64,000 nt of DNA, from the NCBI GenBank assembly GCA_965222835.1, contig CBDCUQ010000003.1, positions 248,001 through 312,000 on the forward strand. The letters run 5' to 3'. Origin of the DNA: CBDCUQ01 sp965222835 (GTDB lineage Bacteria; Pseudomonadota; Alphaproteobacteria; Rhizobiales; Hyphomicrobiaceae). Both the position numbers and the translations under genes were made by a program. The stretch's first letter is position 1, and each line of letters begins with the position of its first letter. This document shows positions 35,452-45,127 of the stretch, in pieces. The notes beneath the pieces were generated by a model. It had not been told where the DNA came from, did no database searches, and was given only the letters and a program-made list of their open reading frames with translations.

Positions 35452-36951
35452 TTACGGCCTCCTAAACGTTGTGGTGCGCTCGGCGACATTGTCGGAATCC
35501 ACATCATGAACCGAGAACGTGAAGCGCTGACCTTTCTCCGGGAATGTTTCCGCGGTCTCACCAGGCACCGCGACAAACACGCGGATTTCGCTCAAGACGT
35601 CGGTTGGGACAGTGACCCGGTGCTCGGCGCCACTTTTTTGGCCAACAACTTTGAGACGAGAGTCGGGAAGGCCCGACAGACGAAGCGTAAACGTACGTGG
35701 CTCGTGCCGTTTGTTCAAAATCTTGAGTGTGTAGCCGTTGCGAATGTCACCGTTGGAAAGACGCACGTAGAACGGGTTGCGATCAGCGAGAACATTCAGC
35801 TCAAGCACACTGCGCTGCGACAAAGCGAAGAGCATGATGCTACCGACAATCGCGATGAGCGCCGTGTAAAGAATCGTACGCGGACGGATCAGCTGGAGTG
35901 GCGCCGTATTGCCCTCAGCGGCTGCTTCCTGACCCGCAATCGTCTCGTAGGCGATCAAGTTCTTCGGCCGGCCGACCTTGTCCATAATTTCGTTGCATGC
36001 GTCGATGCACAACGCGCATTGAATGCATTCGAGCTGAGCACCGTCGCGAATGTCGATCCCCATGGGGCAGACGGCGACGCAGGCTTTGCAGTCGACGCAG
36101 TCACCGCGGCCTTCCCACGTGCTCCCCTTTCGATGCGGCCCGCGTGGCTCACCTCGCAAATCCCGGTATGAGACGAGGAGCGACTCATGGTCGACCATCG
36201 CGCCCTGAATGCGCGGCCAGGGGCACATATAGATGCAGACCTGCTCGCGTGCGATGCCGCCCAGGAGATAGGTCGTGAATGTGAGAATGCCGACAAAGAC
36301 ATACGCCGGGACGGGTGCCGTACCGGTCACGAGCTGTTTGAGTAGCGTGGGCGCATCGGCAAAATAGAGGACGAATGCCCCGCCGGTTCCCATGGCGATC
36401 AAAAGCCATGTTAGATGCGTAATTGTTTTTTTCGCGATCTTCTCCGCGTTCCACGGCGCCCTATCCAGGCGGAGCCGCGCGTTGCGGTCGCCCTGCCAGA
36501 AACGCTCGACGGCGATCATCAAATCGGTCCAGACCGTCTGCGGACAGAAGTAGCCGCACCAGATCCGGCCTGCGAGGGCGGTCACGAGAAAGAGCGTGAG
36601 CGACGCCAGGATCAGAAGCCCGGTGACGAAGTAGAACTCCTGCGGCCAGATTTCGAGCCCGAACATAAAAAAGCGTCCGTGCTCCATATCTAGGATCACG
36701 GCTTGGTTGGGTAAGTCGGGCCCGCGGTCCCATCTGATCCAGGGTACGAAGTAGTAGATCCCGAGCGTAACCGCCATCAGGATCCACTTGAGCCGGCGGT
36801 AGGTGCCCCGTGCCAGCTTGGGGTAGATAACTTGCCGCTTGGCATAAAGGGTACGGCCTTCTCGCCGATTGACGGCCTCGACGTCATAGGTCCTTACGAC
36901 GGCATCGCCACCGTTGGACGCACCGAAATCGCCGGGGCTGTCTATGCGCAT
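35452..36951 (-). CDS. ccoG: cbb3 oxidase accessory protein CcoG (FixG/RdxA)
   Basis: The 499-residue protein has about five membrane helices and two ferredoxin-type clusters, CVDCKACVAVCPMGID and CIQCALCIDAC. It also has the motifs WCGYFCPQTVWTD and YMCPWPRIQGAM, and a C-terminal immunoglobulin-like FixG domain. It acts as a cupric reductase during delivery of copper to cbb3 oxidase. It is encoded directly after ccoP in the same direction. Confidence 0.95.
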   Translation of the reverse strand: MRIDSPGDFGASNGGDAVVRTYDVEAVNRREGRTLYAKRQVIYPKLARGTYRRLKWILMAVTLGIYYFVPWIRWDRGPDLPNQAVILDMEHGRFFMFGLEIWPQEFYFVTGLLILASLTLFLVTALAGRIWCGYFCPQTVWTDLMIAVERFWQGDRNARLRLDRAPWNAEKIAKKTITHLTWLLIAMGTGGAFVLYFADAPTLLKQLVTGTAPVPAYVFVGILTFTTYLLGGIAREQVCIYMCPWPRIQGAMVDHESLLVSYRDLRGEPRGPHRKGSTWEGRGDCVDCKACVAVCPMGIDIRDGAQLECIQCALCIDACNEIMDKVGRPKNLIAYETIAGQEAAAEGNTAPLQLIRPRTILYTALIAIVGSIMLFALSQRSVLELNVLADRNPFYVRLSNGDIRNGYTLKILNKRHEPRTFTLRLSGLPDSRLKVVGQKSGAEHRVTVPTDVLSEIRVFVAVPGETAETFPEKGQRFTFSVHDVDSDNVAERTTTFRRP

Positions 36952-37007
36952 GTCTTACGTTCTCAGGCCGCGCCTCTCGATTGGCTGGAGGCATATCATA
37001 AGGGCCA

Positions 37008-37880
37008 TTATTTGCTGCCGCCAAGGGTCTGCAAGAAGACAACCAGCGATTTGATCGTGACATCGTCAAGACGGCCTTCCCATGCCGGCATTATGCCGCC
37101 ACGACCCGTCTCAATGCTGCGGACCACGTCGTCTTTCTTGCTGCCGTAAAGCCAGATGGCATCGGCAAGATTGGGAGCACCCAGCTCCTGGTTACCGGCC
37201 CCTTCCTCGCCGTGACAGGCCGCGCATTGCTCGGCATAGATGGCAGAGCCACGCGTTGCCGACTCGGCATCCTTGCTCTTGCCTGACAAGGATAGAACAA
37301 ACTCGGCCGCGTCAGAGATCTGTGCCGGTTCGAGCAGTTTATCGAGGCCAAACCTCGGCATGGGGGAGACCCGGGTCTCCTCATGCGCCGACCGTATGCC
37401 CACGCGGATCGTTTTCTCGATTTGCTCAGGCGTTCCGCCCCAAATCCAGTCGTCGTCATTGAGGTTCGGATAACCCGGCGAACCCTCGCCGCCGCGGCCA
37501 TGACAGGGGGCGCAATTGTCTCCAAATGCCACGCGACCGCTCGCTTTTGCAAAGCGCAATAGCTCGTTGTTCTTGTCCACTCCGGCAACGGGCGTTTTCG
37601 CCAACTCCTCGCGGTACTTCGACTGGGCTGCTTTTCCTTGCATTACCTGCTCGGCAACGCTGCCGCGCGAGCTATATCCGAGTACACCCTTGGTATAGTT
37701 GGTGAGTGTCGGAAAAGCAGGATACGCGATCCAATAGGCGATCCCCCAAATAATGGTTGCATAGAAGGTGTAGAGCCACCACTTCGGCAACGGCTTGTTG
37801 AGCTCCTTGAGATCACCATCCCAAACGTGCCCCGTCGTCTCGACACCTGTCGTGGCATCTATTTCACGATTTTCGCTCAT
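37008..37880 (-). CDS. ccoP: cbb3-type cytochrome c oxidase subunit III (dihaem)
   Basis: The 290-residue protein has a cytoplasmic N-terminus beginning with a conserved VWDGDLKELNKPLPKWW block, one or two membrane helices, and a periplasmic dihaem domain. Its haem motifs are CAPCHGRGGEG and CAACHGEEGAG. It passes electrons from soluble cytochrome c to CcoO. Its ATG overlaps the ccoQ stop (ATGA). Confidence 0.97.
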   Translation of the reverse strand: MSENREIDATTGVETTGHVWDGDLKELNKPLPKWWLYTFYATIIWGIAYWIAYPAFPTLTNYTKGVLGYSSRGSVAEQVMQGKAAQSKYREELAKTPVAGVDKNNELLRFAKASGRVAFGDNCAPCHGRGGEGSPGYPNLNDDDWIWGGTPEQIEKTIRVGIRSAHEETRVSPMPRFGLDKLLEPAQISDAAEFVLSLSGKSKDAESATRGSAIYAEQCAACHGEEGAGNQELGAPNLADAIWLYGSKKDDVVRSIETGRGGIMPAWEGRLDDVTIKSLVVFLQTLGGSK

Positions 37881-38065
37881 GCCTGCCCCCCGGAATTCCT
37901 ACGATCCTGTCCGATATCCAATGCCCGACGTTGCGCCTCATCCAGTCTTTCGCGGCTTGCAAAGTAAAAGACGTAGACGATCACAGCTACGAATAGCGCG
38001 ATAAACAAGAGAAGCGAGGACACCATTCCAAAGCGCGCCACAGCTTCGTAAGTGAGCGTTTCCAT
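37877..38065 (-). CDS. ccoQ: cbb3 oxidase subunit CcoQ
   Basis: The 62-residue protein starts METLTYEAVARF and has one membrane helix (SSLLLFIALFVAVIVYVFYF), then a charged tail. That is the usual CcoQ/FixQ form, which stabilises the association of CcoP with the core. It sits between ccoO and ccoP. Confidence 0.93.
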   Translation of the reverse strand: METLTYEAVARFGMVSSLLLFIALFVAVIVYVFYFASRERLDEAQRRALDIGQDRRNSGGQA

Positions 38066-38079
38066 TGGTCCGGCTCCGG

Positions 38080-38805
38080 TTATCTAAGATTTGGACCCGA
38101 CGCATCGAAGCTCGCAAAGTCCACGAGCGTTCCGAGCATCTGCAGGTATGCGACGAGCGCATCGAGTTCCGTCAGCGCTTCTGGATCACCGTCAAACTCG
38201 GCTACGACGGCTTTCGGATAACGCTCCTCCAGTGCCTTGGCTTCCTTGCTATCAGGGTTGACCTGGGCTTTGAGATCAGCTTCGGCATTGGAAATCATCT
38301 CATCCGTGTAGGGGACGCCGACCATCTTGAGCGCTTTGAGATGACCAGCAATCTTGCCCGTGTCTAACTTGTTCTTCGCAAGCCAGGGATATGACGGCAT
38401 GATGCTCTCAGGCATGACCACACGCGGATTTATCATGTGCTCGACATGCCATTGGTTGGAGTACTTGCCACCGACGCGGGCCAGATCGGGGCCGGTGCGT
38501 TTCGAGCCCCACTGGAAGGGATGATCGTACATGCTTTCAGCCGCCAGGCTGTAATGTCCGTAGCGTTCCACCTCGTCCTTCAACGTACGAATCATCTGGG
38601 AGTGGCACAGGTAGCAGCCTTCACGCACATAGACGTCCCGGCCTGCAAGCTCGAGTGGTGAGTAGGGCCTCATGCCCTTCACTTTCTCGATTGTGCTTTC
38701 GACCCAGAACAGCGGTGCGATCTGAACAATCCCGCCTATGGAGACCACAACGAGACACAAGACCAGAAGCAGGATGGAGTTGCGTTCAATGGTACCGTGA
38801 TTCAT
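38080..38805 (-). CDS. ccoO: cbb3-type cytochrome c oxidase subunit II (monohaem)
   Basis: The 241-residue protein has an N-terminal membrane helix, then VREGCYLCHSQMIRTL with the single CxxCH haem site, followed by RTGPDLARVGGKYSNQWH, a family hallmark. A distal Met ligand is probably in the PESIMPSYPWL segment. It is encoded 14 bases after ccoN. Confidence 0.97.
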   Translation of the reverse strand: MNHGTIERNSILLLVLCLVVVSIGGIVQIAPLFWVESTIEKVKGMRPYSPLELAGRDVYVREGCYLCHSQMIRTLKDEVERYGHYSLAAESMYDHPFQWGSKRTGPDLARVGGKYSNQWHVEHMINPRVVMPESIMPSYPWLAKNKLDTGKIAGHLKALKMVGVPYTDEMISNAEADLKAQVNPDSKEAKALEERYPKAVVAEFDGDPEALTELDALVAYLQMLGTLVDFASFDASGPNLR

Positions 38806-38819
38806 GGTTGTCCCCCCTC

Positions 38820-40478
38820 TTACTCAGCGGCCTGTATCCGGAGCGCGGGTGCCGCGGCGACGCGCGGTTGCTCGTGCGCATCGATTGGATCGTCTCCACG
38901 CACCGTGCGCCAGATATTGTAGGCCATGATCAAAGATCCGAGGACGAATAGCCCGCCACCGGTTGCACGAATGATGTAGTAAGGATGCATCGCCTCAACC
39001 GACTCGACGAACGAGTAAGACAGGAAGCCGAGGCTGTCGTAGGCGCGCCACATCAAGCCTTGCATGATGCCCGACACCCACATGGATGTGATGTAAAGCA
39101 CGATTCCAAGCGTCGAGATCCAGAAGTGCCACTCGACAAGGCGAATTGAATAGAGCGCTTTCCGGTTCCATAGCCACGGCACCAGGCAGTAGATCGCACC
39201 GAAGGACACCATGGCGACCCAGCCTAGAGCACCGGAATGTACGTGTCCGATGGTCCAGTCGGTGTAGTGTGAGAGCGAGTTGACAGCTTTGATGGACATG
39301 AGCGGCCCTTCGAATGTGCTCATGCCATAGAAGGCCACCGAAACCACGAGGAGGCGCACCACGGGGTCGGTGCGCAGCTTGTCCCATGCCCCCGATAACG
39401 TCATAAGACCGTTGATCATGCCGCCCCACGAAGGCATCCACAGAATGATCGAGAAGGTCATACCGAGCGTCTGTGCCCAATCGGGTAACGCCGTGTAGTG
39501 CAGATGGTGCGGACCGGCCCAAATGTAGAGAAAGATCAGCGTCCAGAAGTGAACAATCGACAGGCGGTAGGAGTAGACCGGCCGCTCGACGCGTTTCGGA
39601 ATGAAGTAGTACATGATGCCTAGGAAGCCGGCGGTGAGGAAAAAGCCCACGGCATTATGGCCGTACCACCACTGGGTCATGGCATCCTGCACACCCGCAA
39701 ATACTACATAGCTCTTTGACTCCCACATCGACACCGGTACCGCCAGATTGTTGACAATGTGGAGCATGGCGACGGTGACGATGAAGGCGAGAAAGAACCA
39801 GTTGGCCACATAAATGTGCGGCTCTTTGCGCCTCATCAGAGTGCCCAGGAAGACGAGCAGATAAACAACCCAGACAATGGTGAGCCAAAGGTCGGCATAC
39901 CATTCCGGCTCAGCGTACTCCTTGCCTTCCGTAACGCCGAGCAGATATCCGGTCCCGGCGATGGCAATGAATACATTATACCCCCAGACGACAAACCATG
40001 GGGCCCATCGGCCAGCGAGCCGCGCATGGGACGTGCGCTGCACGACGTAAAGCGATGTCGCGAGCAGGACGTTGCCACCGAAGGCAAAGATAACGGCCGA
40101 GGTGTGTAGGGGCCTCAGGCGGCCGAAGCTGGTCCAGGGAATGTCAAAGTTGAGCGCCGGATAAGCCAACTGCCAAGCAATGATATCGCCGACGAGAAAT
40201 CCGGCGATGCCCCAGAATACGGCCGCAAGCGTGGCAAAGCGTATTGGGCCGTCAGTGTACTCCTCGGCCGCGCCGGAGGGGGCTGCGGTTCCCGACATGT
40301 TTGAGACGACATAATACGCGGCGATTGCGGCGGCGGCGGCAAAGATAAACCCATGGAAGGCCATGGCTCCGTCGGGCGAAATGAAGCCATAAAGGAGCCC
40401 TACGACTGCAAAGCCCAGCGCAACAAGCACCGCCATCGCGTCCGAGAAGGCCGTCTTTTCAACCCGTGTATTCGCCAT
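38820..40478 (-). CDS. ccoN: cbb3-type cytochrome c oxidase subunit I (catalytic)
   Basis: The 552-residue protein has about twelve membrane helices and the haem-copper oxidase histidines, including HTSAVIFAFGGN, WWYGHNAVGFF with CuB ligands, WAGPHHLHYTALPDW and IGHVHSGALGW. It reduces O2 at high affinity and pumps protons under microoxic conditions. GGGGGAG lies before the ATG at 40478; an open extension upstream is not conserved-looking. An FNR/FixK-type site is 79 bases upstream. Confidence 0.97.
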   Translation of the reverse strand: MANTRVEKTAFSDAMAVLVALGFAVVGLLYGFISPDGAMAFHGFIFAAAAAIAAYYVVSNMSGTAAPSGAAEEYTDGPIRFATLAAVFWGIAGFLVGDIIAWQLAYPALNFDIPWTSFGRLRPLHTSAVIFAFGGNVLLATSLYVVQRTSHARLAGRWAPWFVVWGYNVFIAIAGTGYLLGVTEGKEYAEPEWYADLWLTIVWVVYLLVFLGTLMRRKEPHIYVANWFFLAFIVTVAMLHIVNNLAVPVSMWESKSYVVFAGVQDAMTQWWYGHNAVGFFLTAGFLGIMYYFIPKRVERPVYSYRLSIVHFWTLIFLYIWAGPHHLHYTALPDWAQTLGMTFSIILWMPSWGGMINGLMTLSGAWDKLRTDPVVRLLVVSVAFYGMSTFEGPLMSIKAVNSLSHYTDWTIGHVHSGALGWVAMVSFGAIYCLVPWLWNRKALYSIRLVEWHFWISTLGIVLYITSMWVSGIMQGLMWRAYDSLGFLSYSFVESVEAMHPYYIIRATGGGLFVLGSLIMAYNIWRTVRGDDPIDAHEQPRVAAAPALRIQAAE

Positions 40479-40556
40479 AACAAGCTCCCCCCGTATTGCA
40501 TGGTGTGCGGGCCCAAAATTGCGCTGCACGATGCCTATGCTGTCCCGCGTATTGCT

Positions 40557-40570
40557 TTGATTCAAGTCAG
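40557..40570. promoter_or_regulatory. FNR/FixK-type site upstream of ccoN (one mismatch)
   Basis: Read on the minus strand the site is CTGAC-TTGA-ATCAA, matching TTGA-N6-TCAA at seven of eight conserved bases. It lies 79 bases upstream of the ccoN ATG, within the 335-base divergent region shared with the sensor kinase gene. That spacing fits a class II anaerobic activator site. Nothing else clear is seen between 40479 and 40813. Confidence 0.65.
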
Positions 40571-40813
40571 GGTGCGACAATTAAAGACGCCAATGCCCAT
40601 ATCCCAGAGCCTACTTTCGTATAGGGCTTCTGTACGGGCCGTTCAGGTGCTCCTGTTGAGATCATGTATCTGCTGGGGGCCTGAGGTGTAGGGCCTTTGA
40701 AACCTGTGGGATCCAGCGCGCTTTCTGCAATCGCGAAAATTCTCGATTATTCGAGCGCAGATTCAAAGAGTTAGATTGAACGCGGTGCATTCCCGTGACT
40801 ATCATGGCGCGGC

Positions 40814-42913
40814 ATGGCCGATTTGATCCGGACGCTCGTGAATATGACAAACGAGTCTCGCAACGCGCCGGCACCTAACGAAGTGTCGCATCCGCTTTCC
40901 AGAGCCCTCTTCGAGGGCATTCTGCATATCTCGGCGGATGCCATCATCTGTCTGGACGATAGCTTCCGTATCAGGCTGTTCAATCAGGGAGCGGAAACCC
41001 AGTTTGGATACAGTGCAGCGGAGATCCTTGGCCAACATTTGGAGATTCTGATCCCGAGGCGGTTCCGCTCGAGCCACGCCGACCATGTCAGAGAATTTAA
41101 GGAAGCCCCTACGCCGGCCCGGCGTATGGGCGAGCGCCAAAGAATTTACGGACTTCATAAGAGCGGCAACGAGTTTCCCGCCGAGGCCTCCATTTCCAAA
41201 CTCTTGCTGGACGGCAATTGGTATTTCACGGTTGTACTGAGGGATGTGACTCGTCGAATCGAGAGCGAAGATGCGCTGCGCGAAAGCGAACAGAGGCTCT
41301 GGGCCTTTCTCAACAACAGTTCAGTCATCGGCTGGATGAAAGACAATGATGGCCGCTATATTTTTATGAATGCTCGTTTTCAGCATCTCTTCCGAGGCGG
41401 AAATGAAGATTGCGTCGGTAAGACGGATTTCGACTTGTGGCCGCGGGCGTTTGCAGAAGAGCTGCGCAAAGAAGACGTGCAGGTGCTCGGGCAAAATCAG
41501 GAGATCGAAGGCGTGCAGGTCTTTCCTACACCTGGCGGCCCGTCCTCCTGGCTAACGCACAAATTTCCGTTCAGAAGCGCGAGAGGCGGACACTTTGTCG
41601 GCGGATTGGGCGTTGACATTTCGCGACGCGTCGCGGCGGAGGAAATGCTTGCGAAAAGCAAGGCCGAGTTGGAGGCCCGCGTCGAGGAGCGTACGCGTGA
41701 GTTGCGGCAGGAGATGCAACGGCATCAGGAGAGTCAGGCCGCGGTCGCACGGCTTCAGCGTATGGAGGCTCTTGGCCAGCTGACCGGCGGCATTGCGCAC
41801 GACTTCAACAATCTTCTGACCGTCATATCGGGCAATTTGCAGCTCATTGATATGGATCTCGGTGACCGTCCCGGGCGGAAGTACCTGGAAGAGGCGGAGC
41901 GGGCTGCCGAGATGGGTGCGCGCCTCAATCAACGGCTGATGACGTTTGCGAAGCAGCGCCGGCTTGCGCCGACCGCGATCAATCTCAATGACCAGGTGAT
42001 CAGCGTGCGCGAAATGTTGCGGCGCAGCCTTGGCGAGACCGTGACACTGGCAACGGAGCTGGCGGACGGGCTGTGGACGGTTCAGGTAGATCCCAGTGAG
42101 ATCGAAAACGCCCTAGTCAACCTTGCCATCAATGCCCGCGATGCGATGCCAAACGGCGGTCAGCTCACTGTTGAAACCAAGAACATCGTCGTCGAGGGGG
42201 GTGGCGATCCGGCGTTCGAAGACATGCGGCCAGGAGACTATGTGCAGCTGTCCGTGTCCGACACCGGGCTGGGAATGGACGCCCATGTTCAACAACATGC
42301 CTTCGAACCGTTTTTTACCACGAAGGAACCCGGCAAGGGCACCGGTTTGGGGCTGGCGACGATCTACGGGTTCGTCAAGCAGTCGGGCGGGCATGTGGAC
42401 ATACAAACAGCGCCCGGGCATGGAACGACTGTTCGTATCTTCCTGCCGAAACTCGAGAGCGCCGAATCTTCGGCTACGTCCAGTACCGTCGAAAAGACGG
42501 CTGCTAGCCCCAATGGAGAAACCGTGCTTGTCGTCGAAGACGATCAGAACGTGCGTCGTGTTACGGCCGAGCGCGTGCGCGTGATGGGCTTCAAGGTGAT
42601 CGAGGCCGAAAACGGATCCGTAGCCCTCGGCCTGCTCGAAGACGGGCGCGACGTCGACATTGTCTTCAGTGACGTTGTGATGCCCGGCGGGGTGTCGGGA
42701 TACGCGCTTGCCCGGACCATACGTGAAAAATGGCCGCGATTGCCGGTGCTGTTGACGTCGGGATTCAACCCCGAGATGTCGGCTAGCGAAGGCAGTGCGC
42801 CAGCCGGGGTCGAAGTGTTGATGAAGCCCTACAGTCAATCGGCTCTCGAGGATGCCCTTTGGCGCGGGCTCGAGCGGAGGAAGGATCTCAAGCCTGGGTC
42901 ACATCTGCCGTGA
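40814..42913 (+). CDS. PAS-PAS hybrid sensor histidine kinase with C-terminal receiver
   Basis: The 699-residue protein lacks membrane helices. Its domains are PAS1 (about 30-155), PAS2 (about 165-280), a coiled coil, HisKA with GGIAHDFNNLLTVISGN, an ATPase domain with NLAINARDAMPNGG and GKGTGLGLATIYG, and a receiver domain (about 575-690) with SDVVMPGG. PAS1 has FNQGAETQFGYSAAEILGQ and RRFRSSHADHV, like the FixL oxygen-sensing PAS. The same pattern also occurs in haem-free PAS domains, so haem binding is unproven. It lies between ccoN (divergent) and an OmpR-type regulator (convergent, 26-base overlap). Confidence 0.9.
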   Translation: MADLIRTLVNMTNESRNAPAPNEVSHPLSRALFEGILHISADAIICLDDSFRIRLFNQGAETQFGYSAAEILGQHLEILIPRRFRSSHADHVREFKEAPTPARRMGERQRIYGLHKSGNEFPAEASISKLLLDGNWYFTVVLRDVTRRIESEDALRESEQRLWAFLNNSSVIGWMKDNDGRYIFMNARFQHLFRGGNEDCVGKTDFDLWPRAFAEELRKEDVQVLGQNQEIEGVQVFPTPGGPSSWLTHKFPFRSARGGHFVGGLGVDISRRVAAEEMLAKSKAELEARVEERTRELRQEMQRHQESQAAVARLQRMEALGQLTGGIAHDFNNLLTVISGNLQLIDMDLGDRPGRKYLEEAERAAEMGARLNQRLMTFAKQRRLAPTAINLNDQVISVREMLRRSLGETVTLATELADGLWTVQVDPSEIENALVNLAINARDAMPNGGQLTVETKNIVVEGGGDPAFEDMRPGDYVQLSVSDTGLGMDAHVQQHAFEPFFTTKEPGKGTGLGLATIYGFVKQSGGHVDIQTAPGHGTTVRIFLPKLESAESSATSSTVEKTAASPNGETVLVVEDDQNVRRVTAERVRVMGFKVIEAENGSVALGLLEDGRDVDIVFSDVVMPGGVSGYALARTIREKWPRLPVLLTSGFNPEMSASEGSAPAGVEVLMKPYSQSALEDALWRGLERRKDLKPGSHLP

Positions 42914-43622
42914 AGACATAGCCAACACCGCGTACCGTCTTGATGAGGCGCGGTGCTTCGCTATCATTCTCGACCTTCTTTCTGAGCCGCCCGACGAGCG
43001 TGTCAATCGATCGGTCGAAGGGTGCGCAGTCATGTCCCTTCATCAGATCCATAATGGCGTCTCGCGATAATACCCTCGCCGGTCGGCGGATAAATATCTC
43101 AAGAAGTTGAAATTCGGAGGTTGTCAGATTGACGGCTCCGGATTTGGTGCACTTAAGTTCCCTTGCAGTTAAATCGAGCTCCCATTGTTCGAATTTGTAG
43201 CGCTCATGACCGCCGGGCGGTGGTTTAGCAGGGGCCGTCAGCGGGGCTTCGTAGCGGCGCATCACCGCGCGCGTGCGGGCCAGGACCTCACGCAAATTAA
43301 ATGGCTTTACGATGTAATCGTCGGCGCCCAGCTCAAGGCCGACGATCCGGTCGACCTCGCCATCCTTCGCGGTGATCATGATGATCGGAACGTCGTGGCC
43401 GGCTCGAATCTCGCGGGCCAAGCCCAATCCGTCCTCTCCGCCAAGATTGAGATCGAGCGTGATGAGGTTAACCGCGGTGGACCCTAGGCGACTGCGCAAC
43501 TCCTCACCACTCGCGGCCTGGGAGACCTGATATCCCTCGCGCTCGAACAGGTTGGTGAGCAGCGTGCGCACCTGTTCCTCATCGTCTACGACGAGAATGT
43601 GCCGCTTCTGGACATCGCCCAT
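42888..43622 (-). CDS. OmpR-family response regulator
   Basis: The 244-residue protein has a receiver domain (ILVVDDEEQVRTLL, phospho-acceptor Asp in LITLDLNLGGEDG, TAKDGEVDRIVGLELGADDYIVKPF). A winged-helix DNA-binding domain follows, ending IDTLVGRLRKKVE and TVRGVGYVF. Its gene converges on the hybrid kinase with overlapping ends, and the FixK-like gene starts about 150 bases away in the opposite direction. The kinase is the natural candidate partner, though the kinase already carries its own receiver. Confidence 0.93.
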   Translation of the reverse strand: MGDVQKRHILVVDDEEQVRTLLTNLFEREGYQVSQAASGEELRSRLGSTAVNLITLDLNLGGEDGLGLAREIRAGHDVPIIMITAKDGEVDRIVGLELGADDYIVKPFNLREVLARTRAVMRRYEAPLTAPAKPPPGGHERYKFEQWELDLTARELKCTKSGAVNLTTSEFQLLEIFIRRPARVLSRDAIMDLMKGHDCAPFDRSIDTLVGRLRKKVENDSEAPRLIKTVRGVGYVFTADVTQA

Positions 43623-43769
43623 CGTCAGGCTCCTTCTGGCGGGAGGGTCAACTTGCCGCGGCTATTGTCACAAACTGTTGCAGAGTGATTCAGAGACGGC
43701 ATACGACGGCGACCTCTTTGTGTTCTTTTGTTTTTCAAGATTCCCAGCCCTTCGCGAGGAGGAACTCCC

Positions 43770-44489
43770 ATGTTGAACTTAGACCCCGGTTCCGAATCTA
43801 CAAGACCGCAACCGGACACCACGCCTGCCGCCGAGGCGATACCTGCTCGAGACGATCGTCTGGATACGCAGCTCGCAAACGGTAGGATCAGGCTTGTTCG
43901 GGCGCGCGAGCATGTGTTTACGGCCGGTGATACGAGGACACATCTTTACCGCGTCGAGAGCGGCGCCATATGCCTTTACAAAATCATGCCTGACGGGCGG
44001 CGCCAAGTAATCGATTTCGCCTATCCGGGCGACTTTATTGGGCTCGGTGCGGAGCGGGACTACGCCTTCAATGCCCAGGCGCTTGAGACGGTCCAGCTGA
44101 AATCGCTCCCGCTCGCGACCTTGAGCCGCTTGGCCGGTAATGATCCCGATCTCGGTATCAAGTTGTATGAGGCCGTATCGCGCGAGCTGGCTGCGGCCCA
44201 GGACCACCTCTTTACGGTCGGACAGAGGAGTGCGGCTGAGCGCGTGGCATGCTTCCTCGTGGCGCTTTCCCGGCGCAACGCCCGTAAAGGTCAGGACCCG
44301 GTTCTTGTCCAGCTCCCCATGACGCGGGCCGATATCGCGGACTTCCTCGGGTTAACGATCGAAACGGTGAGCCGGACCCTTACAAAACTGAGGATGAACA
44401 AGATAATTGACCTCAAGCAATGCACGCTCGTTCGGCTTCTAGATATCTCGAAACTAGAACGGCTTGCGGGAGGCGAGGTTTCCATTTGA
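43770..44489 (+). CDS. Crp/Fnr-family transcription regulator (FixK-like)
   Basis: The 239-residue protein has a cyclic-nucleotide-binding-fold sensor domain (HLYRVESGAICLYKIMPDGRRQVIDFAYPGDFIGL) and a helix-turn-helix with TRADIADFLGLTIETVSRTLTKL. Its E-T-V-S-R recognition helix is the FNR/FixK type that reads TTGA-N6-TCAA. The N-terminus has no cysteine cluster, so it is FixK-like rather than an oxygen-sensing FNR. GAGGAGGAA precedes the ATG at 43770. It is the likely activator of the palindromic sites found nearby at 40557, 45745, 48194, 49105 and 50828. Confidence 0.9.
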   Translation: MLNLDPGSESTRPQPDTTPAAEAIPARDDRLDTQLANGRIRLVRAREHVFTAGDTRTHLYRVESGAICLYKIMPDGRRQVIDFAYPGDFIGLGAERDYAFNAQALETVQLKSLPLATLSRLAGNDPDLGIKLYEAVSRELAAAQDHLFTVGQRSAAERVACFLVALSRRNARKGQDPVLVQLPMTRADIADFLGLTIETVSRTLTKLRMNKIIDLKQCTLVRLLDISKLERLAGGEVSI

Positions 44490-44610
44490 GCAGATGAGAC
44501 CGATGCACGCGAGTCCATTCGAATTGGGCGAGGGAGACGGGTTGTGTCACGTCCACGATCAAAGATCCGACGTTCCTGGCCCAGAAGCGCTTGCGTACGG
44601 TGAGTGGGGT

Positions 44611-45099
44611 ATGTGTCGCGAACCCAGGACATATCGCTTTGCTCTCGGCCTTTTCAATGAGCTGCAAGTTCTGCGTCAAGTCTTCGCCGAAATCTCAGCT
44701 CTCGGGCACACACTAGAGAACATATGTGTCATCACCCGCGCCCTTAATTTGGATCCCGCCGTTTCCGACGACGGTGATGGCGCTGAGCTTGATGACGTTC
44801 GACGTCTCTTCCACGAGGTGCGTGAGGTTCGCAACACGGCGGGAAGGATCACGCGCTTCGCTCGTGTGGGGCCTATGAATGATGACGTGTGCGGCAACTC
44901 AATTGCGGCATTCAGCGACGGCAGCAGCCCTCCGGCCTGGCTGTCGGAAAAACAATTCCGGCGCCTTCACGACCATATCTCGAACGGCGGACTCGTCCTG
45001 ATCGTCAGCTCCCAATCGCCGACGCAACACGATGAGATTTCGCGCGTTCTTCTTTGTCATTCCCAGAATGGCGTGCAGACCCACGACTTCACAATTTAG
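44611..45099 (+). CDS. Conserved hypothetical protein, stress-associated
   Basis: The protein is about 162 residues. It has a hydrophobic/amphipathic N-terminal segment (FNELQVLRQVFAEISALG) like other proteins in which a pair of helices precedes a small alpha/beta part. The C-terminus reads WLSEKQFRRLHDHISNGGLVLIVSS and HSQNGVQTHDFTI, similar in pattern to uncharacterised stress proteins that end with a re-orderable strand-helix-HVHE segment. No named family can be given. The reading frame is open from 44464, but the first 49 codons do not look coding, so the start is uncertain. Confidence 0.45.
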   Translation: MCREPRTYRFALGLFNELQVLRQVFAEISALGHTLENICVITRALNLDPAVSDDGDGAELDDVRRLFHEVREVRNTAGRITRFARVGPMNDDVCGNSIAAFSDGSSPPAWLSEKQFRRLHDHISNGGLVLIVSSQSPTQHDEISRVLLCHSQNGVQTHDFTI

Positions 45100-45127
45100 A
45101 CCGGTGATTGCGAGGACGGCGGCCGGC

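Noticed and set aside
44464..44610. N-terminal 49 codons of the hypothetical frame before 44611
   Set aside because: The segment overlaps the end of the FixK-like gene and its composition does not look like protein; a start near 44611 is preferred.
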